In this document: piece after piece, positions 7,403 to 17,576 of the stretch | Layout of the letters: each line of letters opens with the position of its first letter | Numbering within the stretch: position 1 is the stretch's first letter | Assembly: GCA_020629005.1 (NCBI GenBank) | Contig: JAHDEE010000007.1 | Coordinates: 1 to 33,895 of the forward strand | Reading direction: 5' to 3' | DNA: 33,895 bases | Source: Chitinophagales bacterium | Lineage (GTDB): Bacteria > Bacteroidota > Bacteroidia > Chitinophagales > UBA2359 | Notes under the pieces: model-generated | What the model saw: the letters and a program-made list of their open reading frames with translations, nothing else | Told to the model about the DNA's origin: nothing | The model's database searches: none | Made by a program: the position numbers and the translations under genes

Positions 7403-8170
7403 TTAAACCTTCTTAGCGTAGTGCGCTTGGTTGTCCACGATCATTGTACCGGCAGCGAGATCATGCACACTTTGACGATATCGGGTAAAGAAAGGAACCA
7501 AATAGACCAACATTGAGAATGGCAAAGTAACCACCTTCACGATTGACCTGATGGATGCTTGTTTCAAGTCGATTCGCTCTCCTTTCAGATTCATCACTCG
7601 TAGTCCGACAAGCATCTTTCCTAAAGAAGCCTGATGATCTGAAGACTCCATGAACGCATAGTAGGCGAATGGCACAATGATAGCCAGCCCTCTTCCTCTC
7701 AGCACTCCGGCGAAAAAATAAGTGAGAATGGCAATCACAAATGTGTCAATCAAGAATGCCAGTGCTCGGTCAAGAAGCGAAGAAGGTCGGGCTACGACTG
7801 CGCTGCTTGTTCCCTTCTGGTGCTTCTTGCGGCCAGCTCTGGTAGCTCTTTGCTCTCTACCTCTGTTACTACCTCTATTTCTCGCTCCTGTGCTGGCCTT
7901 TGGAGCAGTTGCGTTCCAATAGAACACATCAGTATCTTGTGCAAGGTAATGGCTGAGCTCAAGTTCAGGATTGACCGGCTGGTGAGTTCCGGTCGCGGGG
8001 TTTTTAAAGCTTAAAGACCAATCGCCTTTAAACCATTTAGGATATAGTGATCGAGCACTCTCCATCACTTCTTGAATTGTTCGGTCAGTATGAACCACAA
8101 GATCGGCCGTTCTTTTATCACTGCGATCGATCAGTTTGATTGGTTCCAATGTCATTTTGCTAATTTTCAT
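7403..8170 (-). CDS. RDD-family membrane protein with an N-terminal beta-grasp-like domain
   Basis: A 255-residue protein. Residues about 130-250 are an RDD domain: the first helix RALAFLIDTFVIAILTYFF, then QASLGKMLVGLRVMN, then RYRQSVHDLAAGTMIV, with three membrane segments in the inner membrane. RDD proteins are poorly characterised; transport roles have been proposed for some. Residues 1-90 (TADLVVHTDRTIQEVMESAR to DTDVFYWNA) have the strand-helix-strand rhythm of a ubiquitin-like beta-grasp fold, as in YukD/EsaB. A basic Arg/Gly linker (95-120) joins the two. The domain reading at the N-terminus is inference from pattern only. It is divergent from the CoA-transferase gene across a 94-base gap that holds a small dyad (8182-8204). 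Confidence 0.75.
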   Translation of the reverse strand: MKISKMTLEPIKLIDRSDKRTADLVVHTDRTIQEVMESARSLYPKWFKGDWSLSFKNPATGTHQPVNPELELSHYLAQDTDVFYWNATAPKASTGARNRGSNRGREQRATRAGRKKHQKGTSSAVVARPSSLLDRALAFLIDTFVIAILTYFFAGVLRGRGLAIIVPFAYYAFMESSDHQASLGKMLVGLRVMNLKGERIDLKQASIRSIVKVVTLPFSMLVYLVPFFTRYRQSVHDLAAGTMIVDNQAHYAKKV

Positions 8171-8264
8171 TTAGATTATGGTGAATGCCAGCCTGCAGCA
8201 TTCAAATAATTAATGTCAAACAGTCAGAAAAAGATTCCCAAATTTTCCAAAATCGATCTTGTAA

Positions 8265-9320
8265 ATGTTTAAACAGTTGAAAATTGTAGAGTTAGCGACA
8301 GTGTTGGCAGGGCCTGCCGTCGGTCTTTTCTTTGCCGAATTGGGCGCAGAAGTGATCAAAATTGAAAGTCCCGACGGCGATGTGACACGCAAATGGAAAT
8401 TGCCTTCAGAGCATAAGGAGGCCCAAAGTGCCTACTTCAGCTCTGTTAATTGGAATAAGCAATATCGTCGATTGGACTTGAGAAACGAACTTGAGCGGGA
8501 ACAGGCTTTAGCACTGCTCAGCAGCGCTGATATTGTCATTGCTAACTATAAACCTGGCTCAGCGGAGAAATTGGGCATGAGCTACGAGCAGCTGAGCAAG
8601 GTGAAGCCAGACCTGATTTATGGACAAATCACAGGTTATGGTCTTGATTCCAAGAGAACAGCATTTGATGTAGTACTACAAGCGGAAAGCGGATTCATGT
8701 CTATGAACGGAGAAAAAGGCGCTGTCCCGCTTAAAATGCCGGTAGCACTTATTGACATACTTGCTGCCCATCAGCTCAAAGAAGGACTGTTGATCGCCTT
8801 GCTCAGGCGCTTTCAAACAGGGCAAGGAAGTCACGTGACGGTCTCTCTGTATGATGCTGCGGTGGCCTCACTGGCAAATCAGGCTACCAACTGGCTGATG
8901 GCTGCACAGATACCAAAGGCTATCGGAAGTCTTCATCCCAACATTGCACCCTATGGAGAAACCTTTGCATGCCTGGATGGAGAGTATATCGTGTTGGCCA
9001 TTGGCTCTAACGCACAATTTGCCAAATTCTGCACGCACATTGGCCTGCCGGAATTGGCAACTCAATCAGCGTTTGCAGAAAATGCGAACCGAGTCCGCAA
9101 TCGTTCTGCACTGCAAGAAATCCTTGGCAAAAGATTGGCAGAAAAAAAACGCGCTCATTGGATGTCAATTTTTGAGCGTCATCAAATTCCCGTCGGGCAG
9201 GTGTTGAACCTTGAGCAGGTTTTCAATTCTGAAAGGGCGCAAAATCTCGTGCTTGAAGAGCAGCTACCCTCCGGACAAAAAACCAAGCGAGTGAAGACAG
9301 CCGTCTTCAACATAATCTAA
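8265..9320 (+). CDS. CaiB/BaiF-type (family III) CoA-transferase
   Basis: This 351-residue protein has the family III hallmarks: the start LKIVELATVLAGPAVGLFFAELGAEVIKIE, NKQYRRLDLR, IVIANYKPGSAEKLGM, and the interlocked-dimer segment PVALIDILAAHQLKEGLL with Asp164 at the place of the catalytic aspartate that forms the acyl anhydride. GQGSHVTVSLYDAAVASL follows as expected. It moves CoA between acyl-CoA and a free acid in the cytoplasm, but the acids cannot be told. It is somewhat shorter than the usual 380-400 residues. The gap to trmB is 38 bases and holds a candidate promoter, so the two genes may be separately transcribed. Confidence 0.88.
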   Translation: MFKQLKIVELATVLAGPAVGLFFAELGAEVIKIESPDGDVTRKWKLPSEHKEAQSAYFSSVNWNKQYRRLDLRNELEREQALALLSSADIVIANYKPGSAEKLGMSYEQLSKVKPDLIYGQITGYGLDSKRTAFDVVLQAESGFMSMNGEKGAVPLKMPVALIDILAAHQLKEGLLIALLRRFQTGQGSHVTVSLYDAAVASLANQATNWLMAAQIPKAIGSLHPNIAPYGETFACLDGEYIVLAIGSNAQFAKFCTHIGLPELATQSAFAENANRVRNRSALQEILGKRLAEKKRAHWMSIFERHQIPVGQVLNLEQVFNSERAQNLVLEEQLPSGQKTKRVKTAVFNII

Positions 9321-9335
9321 CATCTGGATTCTTAT

Positions 9336-9343
9336 TACTTTTG
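9336..9343 (+). promoter_or_regulatory. Candidate -7 box that decides the trmB start
   Basis: TACTTTTG fits TAnnTTTG. It overlaps the TTG at 9341 that would open the longest trmB frame. If used, the transcript starts near 9350 and translation cannot begin at 9341, favouring the GTG at 9359. A clear -33 element is missing. Confidence 0.4.
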
Positions 9344-9358
9344 CAAAAAACCGAGCAA

Positions 9359-10051
9359 GTGGCTGGAAAAAGAAAACTCGAGAAGTTCGCGATGGTAAGC
9401 ACCTTTCCAAACACTTTCCAAAATTTTCGCTGGGAAAACCCAGTGCTAATTAACCATGAGGAAAAGGAAGTGGTACTTTCCGGAAAGTGGCGTTCAGAAT
9501 TCTTCCAAAATGAAAACCCAATCGTAATTGAATTGGCCTGTGGTTACGGCGAATACACCATCGGTCTTGCAGAACGATACCCAGAGAAGAATTTCATTGG
9601 TGTAGATATTAAGGGAAACAGGGTTTACCAGGGAGCTAAGTATGCCCTCGAAAATGAAATGTCAAATGTGGCCTTTGTACGCACAGACATTCGGCAGATT
9701 GAGTACTTCTTTGCAGCTGGGGAAATTGATGAGATATGGATCACTTTTCCTGATCCCTTTCGAAAAAAGAGACAAGCCAAAAACCGATTGACGGATTCGC
9801 AATTCCTGGACAGATATAGGAAGATTCTAAGGCAAGACGGTGTCATTCACCTGAAAAGCGATTCTGACATCATTTATGAGTACACCAAGGAAGTGCTTGA
9901 AGAGCTAAAATTGCCAGTATACGTAGATTGCGATAATATTGATGAAGCTGAGGGATTGGATCCTGTTTTGAAAGAAATTCAAACTCGCTATGAAAAGATC
10001 CATCGACAATTGAGACAAACAATCAAGTATATTCAATTCGGTCTCAATTAA
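9359..10051 (+). CDS. trmB: tRNA (guanine-N7)-methyltransferase TrmB
   Basis: A 230-residue class I methyltransferase that makes m7G46 in tRNA from S-adenosylmethionine. The AdoMet loop is IELACGYGEYT (about residues 57-67), the acidic strand end is FIGVDIKGNR, and WITFPDPFRKKRQAKNRL carries the TrmB signature; LKSDSDIIYEYTKEVL follows. I chose GTG at 9359 because it yields MAGKRKLEKFA, matching the usual short KL-KFA start of Bacteroidota TrmB; TTG 9341 lies in a -7 box and ATG 9392 would cut the conserved start. The stop overlaps by 4 bases the stop of the convergent TrpF-like gene. Confidence 0.93.
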   Translation: MAGKRKLEKFAMVSTFPNTFQNFRWENPVLINHEEKEVVLSGKWRSEFFQNENPIVIELACGYGEYTIGLAERYPEKNFIGVDIKGNRVYQGAKYALENEMSNVAFVRTDIRQIEYFFAAGEIDEIWITFPDPFRKKRQAKNRLTDSQFLDRYRKILRQDGVIHLKSDSDIIYEYTKEVLEELKLPVYVDCDNIDEAEGLDPVLKEIQTRYEKIHRQLRQTIKYIQFGLN

Positions 10052-10683
10052 TCCAACTCCAACCATTCCATTAGCGGATCCACATCTTCAAAAGCGCGCA
10101 GGCCTGTGGCCTGTTCCTTACCAGCAGAGATTTCCAAACCCAAAGGCGCAACATTTTCCAATAGATAATCCGCCAATTCAATACTGGGTTTGATGCTGAT
10201 CAACACCTGCTGTTCTTTACAAAGGGAGGCCAAGAGTTCGCAGGACTGCTCGTCCAGATCAGACTTATGATTTAGGCTCTCTTCCAGGTCGAGTATGAAA
10301 ATTGTAGTTGCGTGCTTTGATGCACGTATAGCGGAAGCTGTATCGTGAAGCTTCTTAAAATCTTCCAATTTCATCCGCTGAAAAATCTGCTCGTACGATG
10401 CAGCAGCCAATCCTTCCCCAATCGCCAAGCTGGTTTCAATTCTCTTGATCGATAGTTCATTGCAGATTTGATGGATCGCATCCGCCTGCTGAGCGCCAAA
10501 CTCCGCTACCATTTGCGGTCCTGCCAACCAAGGGATTATCTCGGAAACCGTTTGTGGTGAAACAAAATTTGGCGACGATTCGTCAAAACAAAAGCCGAGC
10601 CATTCCGCCCCTAATGCAGCGAAATATCTCCCCACTGTCAGGTTATCAACCGCCTTTACTTTAAGCCTGCATTTAAGTGACAT
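10048..10683 (-). CDS. Degenerate phosphoribosylanthranilate isomerase (TrpF)-like protein
   Basis: A 211-residue protein with a TrpF-like (beta/alpha)8 layout: LTVGRYFAALGAEWLGFCFD, SPNFVSPQTVSEI, an acidic strand TIFILDLEES, and LEISAGKEQATGLRAFEDVDPL near the C-terminus. In true TrpF the first strand reads K-I-C-G with the catalytic Cys; here the matching stretch is LKVKAVDN with no Cys, although a Cys sits three residues earlier. The second catalytic residue, an Asp, may be kept in ILDLEE. So it may have lost isomerase activity or changed function. No other trp gene is near, so it is not in a tryptophan operon. It shares a 97-base divergent control region with the ATL gene. Confidence 0.7.
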   Translation of the reverse strand: MSLKCRLKVKAVDNLTVGRYFAALGAEWLGFCFDESSPNFVSPQTVSEIIPWLAGPQMVAEFGAQQADAIHQICNELSIKRIETSLAIGEGLAAASYEQIFQRMKLEDFKKLHDTASAIRASKHATTIFILDLEESLNHKSDLDEQSCELLASLCKEQQVLISIKPSIELADYLLENVAPLGLEISAGKEQATGLRAFEDVDPLMEWLELD

Positions 10684-10716
10684 ATACTCTAATTGGTTAT
10701 TTCACCCTGTATTGGG

Positions 10717-10735
10717 TTATCTTCGCGCAAGATAA
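10717..10735. promoter_or_regulatory. Dyad in a divergent promoter region
   Basis: TTATCTT and AAGATAA flank a 5-base CGCGC centre midway between the divergent TrpF-like and ATL genes. On the plus strand TATCTTCG is a near match to the -7 consensus with a TTGG about 21 bases upstream; the minus-strand TATCTTGC is equally near. It may be overlapping divergent promoters or an operator. Confidence 0.35.
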
Positions 10736-10780
10736 GCCTCGGAACTTAATTCGACTTAGCGATCCAGCTTAATTCTGCTT

Positions 10781-11107
10781 ATGAAAGAAAATCAGCACAA
10801 AGAAATTCGCGACCTGGTGCGGCGGATTCCTAAAGGACGAGTAAGTACCTATGGTGCCATTGCCAATTACCTGGGTATCTCTCCTCGTACAGTAGGATGG
10901 GCATTAAACAAATCCTTTCAACCGGGAGCTGAAGCAATACCGGCTCATCGTGTTGTTAACAGGCTGGGATTACTCTCCGGGAAGCATCACTTTGGTGATG
11001 CCTTCACCATGCAGAACCTACTTGAGGATGAAGGGGTAATAGTTAAGGATGATTTGGTACAAGATTTCAAGACCAGACTCTGGGATCCAATCTTTGAGCT
11101 GGCTTAG
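10781..11107 (+). CDS. Alkyltransferase-like protein (ATL, MGMT family)
   Basis: A 108-residue cytoplasmic protein with the DNA-binding half of O6-alkylguanine-DNA alkyltransferases: RRIPKGRVSTYGAIANYLG (conserved Tyr24), SPRTVGWALN (arginine finger Arg36) and IPAHRVVNRLG. The active-site motif PCHRV of true MGMT reads PAHRV here (Ala55 for Cys), so it cannot accept alkyl groups. Known ATLs flip and bind O6-alkylguanine and hand the lesion to nucleotide excision repair. Size and motif order are normal for the family. It is followed after 102 bases by a small membrane protein gene; I see no repair partner nearby. Confidence 0.9.
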   Translation: MKENQHKEIRDLVRRIPKGRVSTYGAIANYLGISPRTVGWALNKSFQPGAEAIPAHRVVNRLGLLSGKHHFGDAFTMQNLLEDEGVIVKDDLVQDFKTRLWDPIFELA

Positions 11108-11209
11108 CATAACAAAGAATGTTCGAGCATAGGGCTATTATTGTACACTTTAGACGGAACCGAAGCGGCACCCGAATACGTTAAACAGGTAACAGTACTT
11201 ACACCATCT

Positions 11210-11587
11210 ATGTCTGCAAACAAAGAAATCGAAATCAGGGAATCAGCGCACACTGGTCTACCTACCCGGAGAACCCTGCTCTTTATCATGGCGCTATCCA
11301 TCGCACTAGACTACATGTTGATGAGCATGGAGATGCCCCTGGTCTTTGTCACTTTCGGTTTCTCTATAGTTGTGGAAGAGATCATCGAGTTAATATTGTC
11401 AACTCAATTGGCAAAGTATGGACTAGAAAATAAACTTAGCCGCACAGATAAAATCATTGGCTTCATTCCCATACCAGGGGTTACAGCAATTGCTGTTCGC
11501 TGCCTGAAGGAACTCATCAAAGGCAATTACGACCACGGTCCGAGAGCACATGATGAGATTGAAGTCATCGAATACCACGAAGATTAA
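11210..11587 (+). CDS. Small membrane protein, unknown function
   Basis: I do not recognise this protein. From ATG 11210 it has 125 residues: a polar start, two or three hydrophobic stretches (about residues 22-55, RTLLFIMALSIALDYM and PLVFVTFGFSIVV), then helices rich in charged residues and an acidic tail ending EVIEYHED. A TTG at 11141 would add 23 residues of uncharged, non-conserved look, so ATG is preferred. It ends one base before the stop of the convergent gyrB, so the two 3' ends abut with no room for a separate terminator. Confidence 0.6.
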   Translation: MSANKEIEIRESAHTGLPTRRTLLFIMALSIALDYMLMSMEMPLVFVTFGFSIVVEEIIELILSTQLAKYGLENKLSRTDKIIGFIPIPGVTAIAVRCLKELIKGNYDHGPRAHDEIEVIEYHED

Positions 11588-13534
<1,947 letters not shown>

Positions 13535-13548
13535 TTACAAATGCGGTG

Positions 13549-13556
13549 CAAAGATA
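13549..13556 (-). promoter_or_regulatory. gyrB -7 box
   Basis: On the minus strand TATCTTTG, followed by CACCGC, is an exact TAnnTTTG match about 35 bases before the gyrB ATG. No TTTG stands at the ideal distance; a TTG lies 14 bases upstream. Further upstream are two small hairpins (13602-13626, 13725-13741) without T tracts. Otherwise I see nothing in 13557-13785. Confidence 0.55.
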
Positions 13557-13785
13557 CGAAATTTGGCCGCAATAGGATAATTTGTACGCATTCTTTGAGC
13601 TAGGGGCTCAGCACCTAAACCCCTATTTATCAATCATTTAAGCAAAACATAAAAATCCACTTCGGGCTAAGGGTTTCTCTGCTCTGATGATTTAGGAATT
13701 TTAAGATTTTTGGCTTTGATTTCTAGGGCCGGAATGGCCCTTCAAAAAGGGACGATTAACTGTTTTTATAACGGTTTCTGGCCTC

Positions 13786-15291
13786 TTATCGTTCGCTAAA
13801 ACAACTTACAATACTACGCTGATTTTTTCTTGCAGCAAGCCAGGCAAGAATCTCCTTTCTCCCCAAAAACTCCAGACCGGTTTTTCCTTTAAATTCCTGC
13901 TGGATTTCTCGCTCTGTCCTGCAATAAATCTCATGTTCAGCTTTCTGGTCCGTTGCCTTTGCCAATCGCCTTCCCATACGAAAAACAAGTCGCTCCCAGG
14001 GCCCAATCCGACTACGATAGTTCAATTGCCGATACAGCTTGTCCAGTAAATTTGCAAAGTAGGTCCGATACTTCAACTCAAAGCAGGAAAGCAAAAAGAA
14101 AAGCCTGGCAGCAATCTGCACATCTGGGCGTATGTTTGACTTCGGAAGTTCGGATATCAATCGGGAGAACCAGGAAAAGGAATCGTCAAAATCCTCCATC
14201 ACGAAATAGCAGACTCCGTAATTATACATCAACACAATACTGTGAGTCTTGCTTAGAAATTGAATACGTGCTTCAAAATTTGGAATTACCTGACTCTTCA
14301 GTAGATCGCGCAAAGCCTCAAAACGACCAGTTCTGTAGCGCCAGATCACATCCTGGGCCTCGTACATGCAAAGGTATCGGTCCCCCAAACTGCCCAGCTT
14401 CTTGATCAAGCTCGCCAGTCTTGGTAGCAATACTTCATGCTGCGAAAAGTCCTCCCGTTGTGAAGCGGCCCCAAGATAATTGAGCAGTACCTTTACATGT
14501 GCATCCGGATCACCGACAAACAGTTCAGCATGATCTTCATACAACTGCACCTTCTTTCGCTTATGCAACAAAGCCGAATCTGGCTCACTTGCCAGCTCCG
14601 CTCTTAGTTCCTGTAGCGTATAAAAATTTAACGTAGCGCGAATAGAGCTCGGCTTTATTTTGAGGGCCTTGGTTGGCAGCATCTCCTGCTCTTCTTCATC
14701 CACTGCAGAAGCTCCTTGATTTTTCAACAGTCTCAAATAGCCAAGGGTATTAGCCTTTTGCAATTCGATAATCTCCTTGAGACAATGCAAATGCCGTTCA
14801 ATCTCTTCATATAGTTCTTCTGAGGCTGCCAGTCCATCTTCTACCGGCTTCAGAAGCATTAGTTTACTCCGTAGCCTGGACATAGCAATCAGTAGCAAAA
14901 ATCTTTCGCCCTTTCTGGCTCTGCTAGCACATTGTTCAATTAGTTTCTTACTCTCGGCATAAAAGCCATGATCAAACAACCACTGGGCATCAAGAATCTC
15001 AGAATAAAACTGAAAGTCAGCACCAAGAGAGCCGGACTGGCTTCTGGTAGCGATCAGGATTTCATCAATCAATCGTCGTTTGAGGCGGTCAAATTTGTCC
15101 TTGGAAAGGAGCGGACGAAGCAACATTCTCAACTCTTCCTCATTCGCAGCAGGATGCGCGACGGCCAATCGAAACAGAGACCTCAATCCCTTTCCACATT
15201 TGCCTTCTACTTGCTTCAAATGAGACTGCAGACAGCGTCTTTCGCTACCCGACAAACTCTCAACAATACGTATAAGGTAATCCCCTTTCAT
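13786..15291 (-). CDS. Large alpha-helical repeat protein, unknown function (solenoid 1)
   Basis: I do not recognise a named family. The 501 residues have no signal peptide or membrane helix and are predicted by eye to be nearly all alpha-helical, with repeating pairs of amphipathic helices like TPR solenoids (for example HSIVLMYNYGVCYFVMEDFDDSFSWFSRLI, given here only as two helices of a pair at about 347-376). The N-terminal 80 residues (LSGSERRCLQSHLKQ, LLRPLLSKDKFDRLKRRLIDEIL) look like a separate helical cap. The protein at 17577-19028 has the same size, cap and fold pattern, so the two appear to be distant relatives. Such proteins usually serve as cytoplasmic scaffolds, but that is inference. 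An ECF sigma gene lies divergently 483 bases away. Confidence 0.7.
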   Translation of the reverse strand: MKGDYLIRIVESLSGSERRCLQSHLKQVEGKCGKGLRSLFRLAVAHPAANEEELRMLLRPLLSKDKFDRLKRRLIDEILIATRSQSGSLGADFQFYSEILDAQWLFDHGFYAESKKLIEQCASRARKGERFLLLIAMSRLRSKLMLLKPVEDGLAASEELYEEIERHLHCLKEIIELQKANTLGYLRLLKNQGASAVDEEEQEMLPTKALKIKPSSIRATLNFYTLQELRAELASEPDSALLHKRKKVQLYEDHAELFVGDPDAHVKVLLNYLGAASQREDFSQHEVLLPRLASLIKKLGSLGDRYLCMYEAQDVIWRYRTGRFEALRDLLKSQVIPNFEARIQFLSKTHSIVLMYNYGVCYFVMEDFDDSFSWFSRLISELPKSNIRPDVQIAARLFFLLSCFELKYRTYFANLLDKLYRQLNYRSRIGPWERLVFRMGRRLAKATDQKAEHEIYCRTEREIQQEFKGKTGLEFLGRKEILAWLAARKNQRSIVSCFSER

Positions 15292-15356
15292 ACTGGATTT
15301 GTGTTTTCATATTCCAGAATTTGTAGGGATACCATAAAGTTGAAGTAGTCAGGGGT

Positions 15357-15386
15357 GGCAGCAAATCTTTTAAAAGATTTGCCGCC
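15357..15386. repeat. Long palindrome upstream of solenoid 1
   Basis: Arms GCAAATCTTTT (15361-15371) and AAAAGATTTGC (15372-15382) are perfectly complementary, and GGC/GCC extend them across one mismatch. No T tract follows on either strand, so it is not a simple terminator. It lies 66-95 bases upstream of the minus-strand ATG at 15291. Confidence 0.6.
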
Positions 15387-15774
15387 TAGCATCCCTAACT
15401 AGATTAAGAATATCAAACGCAACTATTGAGATGTACTATCGAATCTATCTGCTTTAGATCTCAAATCAACTCACAATTCCTAATCTCGCATACCTAGAAC
15501 GTATTTCCTGAAAAAGGTAAACAGAGAAGGATCTCCCAATATCCCGTCAATAGTGAATTGAGAAAAAATTCTGCCAGAATCAGAAGGTAAAATTCACGCC
15601 TTTTTCAATTTTACGAAAACCCTAAACACCCCATAATCAAATACTTATGTGCATTAGACACCAATAATCGCTTCCTTAGGCCCTCCCAATAGCTGCATTT
15701 TTTAGTTAAAAAAGAAGTGTTCCCGTCTCTTCCTTTGCCAAAGAATTAATCGAAAAAACAAAACTGATAACAAG
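15387..15774. other. Gap with no gene seen before the ECF sigma gene
   Basis: About 390 AT-rich bases lie between the palindrome and the sigma-factor gene. I find no coding frame with protein-like composition, no RNA gene and no convincing TTTG/TAnnTTTG pair. The sigma gene's promoter must lie here but may use an alternative, perhaps self-recognised, sequence. Confidence 0.5.
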
Positions 15775-16296
15775 ATGCAATTAGAAGGCAAAAAACATTG
15801 GAATTCCATTTATTCAGACAATCACGCAATTGTTCTAGAGGTCTGCTACAGGATTCTTGGCAATCTGCATGAAGCAGAAGATTGCTGCCACGAAATCTTC
15901 AATAAATTATTTGAGAACTTTCAAAAACACAAGGTTCATGACTATAGCCGATGGCTTCGAAGAGTAGCCCAGTATCACTGCTATCATCATTTGCGAAAGA
16001 AAAAGAGCAAATGCCTGAAGGACTATCAGCAAGAAAACGCCCAACAGATCGTAGAAGAGCCTCCACTGGAGTATGATCACGAAAATCAACTCAAGAAACA
16101 GATCAACCAGGCCATCCAAAAACTTAAACCCGAACAGAGAGAATGCATAGAGCTCTTCTACTTTGAACGCCTCAGCTACAAAGAGATCGCCCTAAAAAAG
16201 CAAATCATGGAAAAACGGGTCAAATCGCATTTGCAATGCGCCAAAAGAAACCTCAGACTACAGCTGGGAGATTGGCAACAATTTGCCGCAAGATGA
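15775..16296 (+). CDS. ECF-type RNA polymerase sigma factor
   Basis: A 173-residue sigma-70 family protein with regions 2 and 4 only. Region 2 spans about residues 12-75 (VCYRILGNLHEAEDCCHEIFNKL, given as two helices, then RWLRRVAQYHCYHHLRKKK). Region 4 spans about 112-160 (LKPEQRECIELFYFERLSYK and EIALKKQIMEKRVKSHLQ, the helix-turn-helix). It would redirect RNA polymerase to a small regulon. No anti-sigma gene or SusCD-type transporter lies beside it, unlike many Bacteroidota ECF factors, so its control is unclear. The protein has several Cys/His residues in region 2 (CCHE, YHCYHH), which is unusual but may mean nothing. The next gene is 376 bases away. Confidence 0.88.
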   Translation: MQLEGKKHWNSIYSDNHAIVLEVCYRILGNLHEAEDCCHEIFNKLFENFQKHKVHDYSRWLRRVAQYHCYHHLRKKKSKCLKDYQQENAQQIVEEPPLEYDHENQLKKQINQAIQKLKPEQRECIELFYFERLSYKEIALKKQIMEKRVKSHLQCAKRNLRLQLGDWQQFAAR

Positions 16297-16672
16297 AGGA
16301 TAAACTTGGCAGATTGGAACAGAAATTGAACCTTTGTTACGTGGTTTTTCAAAAAGAGAGGCTTTTGGCACCTCGGAAACAATGCACCATGTTCCACCAT
16401 AGCACACATTGTTAATCTTTTCTGAATCAACATAAGTTTGGCAAAACCCTTGCATTTTGAAAGCTTCTGATGACTTGCAATAATTTCTCGCTGAAAAATC
16501 CGTTCATTTGGTTTGGACAGCATTAAACTAACTGGTGCAGGCACATCTAACTATTGAACACTTTTTTGAAAGTGCAAAATACATAAACAACACCTGCACA
16601 GCGAGTTAACACAATGTAACGGTTCTTTTGCACCTGAAAACAGTTTTCAATCATTTGACTAAATTTACAGTG
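16297..16672 (+). promoter_or_regulatory. Intergenic region with a candidate promoter for the DUF4294 gene
   Basis: No gene is seen in these 376 bases. TTG at 16409-16411, a 21-base spacer and TAAGTTTG at 16433-16440 fit the -33/-7 consensus and would give a leader of about 225 bases. A closer near-match, TTCTTTTG, is at 16623-16630. Either could serve the DUF4294 gene. Confidence 0.35.
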
Positions 16673-17341
16673 ATGAAACACCTCATTTTTATTTTCAGCT
16701 TCGCTGTATTTGCAACTTTCGCAACTTATGCTCAGGGAACAGGTACAGGACAAGAGCAAGGACCCCTGCCTGAGTTCGATCAGGAAGAACTTTTCATTAA
16801 GCACAGCCAAGGCCAAAAAAATGTGCTGGTCCTGGAAATCATCAACGGCGACACCATTCCCGTTGTCAATCTGCAACCAATCTCAGTGGTCGAAAGACGA
16901 TTTAAAGATCCGGCAGATAGATATGCATTCCTAAAACTCAAGCGCAACATTATCAAAGTTTACCCTTACGCTAAAGAGGCGGCAAGGCTAATGGCAGAAA
17001 TTGAAGAAACAACGGCAGATATAGAAAAGAAGCGCAAAAAGAAAAAGTACCTCAACAGGCTCGAAAAGGATCTCAAAGTTCAATTCGAAGACAAACTGAA
17101 AAAACTGACAGTGAGCCAGGGAAAGGTACTAATGAAACTGGTCGAAAGGGAATCCGGAAGGACAACCCACGATATGATCAAAGACTACAAAAGCGGCGTT
17201 TCCGCATTCTTCTGGCAGCAACTCGGCAAACGCTACGGCTACGACCTCAAAGAAGGTTACGACCCAAACCAATATAGAGACATGGAGATCATCATCAACA
17301 ACCTTGAGGTTACCGGTGAGTTCTCTGCAATGGAAGAATAA
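16673..17341 (+). CDS. DUF4294 protein, exported
   Basis: From ATG 16673 the protein has 222 residues and begins with a clear signal peptide (MKHLIFIFSFAVFATFATYAQ). The DUF4294 core runs from about residue 45 to 215: LEIINGDTIPVVNLQPI, RYAFLKLKRNIIKVYPYAKE, the basic run KKRKKKKYLNRLEKDLK, LTVSQGKVLMKLVERESGRT, and GVSAFFWQQLGKRYGYDLKEGYDP. The family is widespread in Bacteroidota with unknown function; the periplasm is the likely site. The longer frame from TTG 16628 would bury the signal peptide and is rejected. A convergent gene and structured repeat C follow. Confidence 0.88.
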   Translation: MKHLIFIFSFAVFATFATYAQGTGTGQEQGPLPEFDQEELFIKHSQGQKNVLVLEIINGDTIPVVNLQPISVVERRFKDPADRYAFLKLKRNIIKVYPYAKEAARLMAEIEETTADIEKKRKKKKYLNRLEKDLKVQFEDKLKKLTVSQGKVLMKLVERESGRTTHDMIKDYKSGVSAFFWQQLGKRYGYDLKEGYDPNQYRDMEIIINNLEVTGEFSAMEE

Positions 17342-17370
17342 GCATAGCAAGGAAGAAAATAAATTTTGAT

Positions 17371-17550
17371 TTTTGGAGCGCAGCATAGACGGCCGTGGAA
17401 ACCCCGGTCCTGTGCTGCGTTTGTATAAGCTACCCTGCCAGCTGTTCCTACTCGCGCTCTGCCGTCTCTCCGTAAACTATGAGCCAGCATAGCGCGGCAG
17501 TCACCACGCTGGCAGGGCAGCTTATACCACTGCGCCCAGGGCTATTCTGC
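17371..17550 (+). repeat. Structured intergenic repeat, copy C (diverged)
   Basis: A 180-nt element between convergent genes that starts TTTTGGAGCG and ends GGGCTATTCTGC, matching the ends of copies A and B. The arms at 17423-17442 and 17508-17527 pair at 19 of 20 positions, and CGCAGCA/TGCTGCG (17379-17385, 17414-17420) form a first stem. A GTCTC stretch sits at the apex as in the other copies. The second box is degraded (GCTGCGTTTGTATA). It could also stop transcription from both sides. Confidence 0.7.
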
Positions 17551-17576
17551 ACGGTCTCCCCATCGCGCAACCAAGG

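Noticed and set aside
17371-17550. Simple bidirectional terminator as the only role of repeat C
   Set aside because: The long arms lack a T tract directly after them, and sequence boxes are shared with two other sites, so a terminator alone does not explain it.
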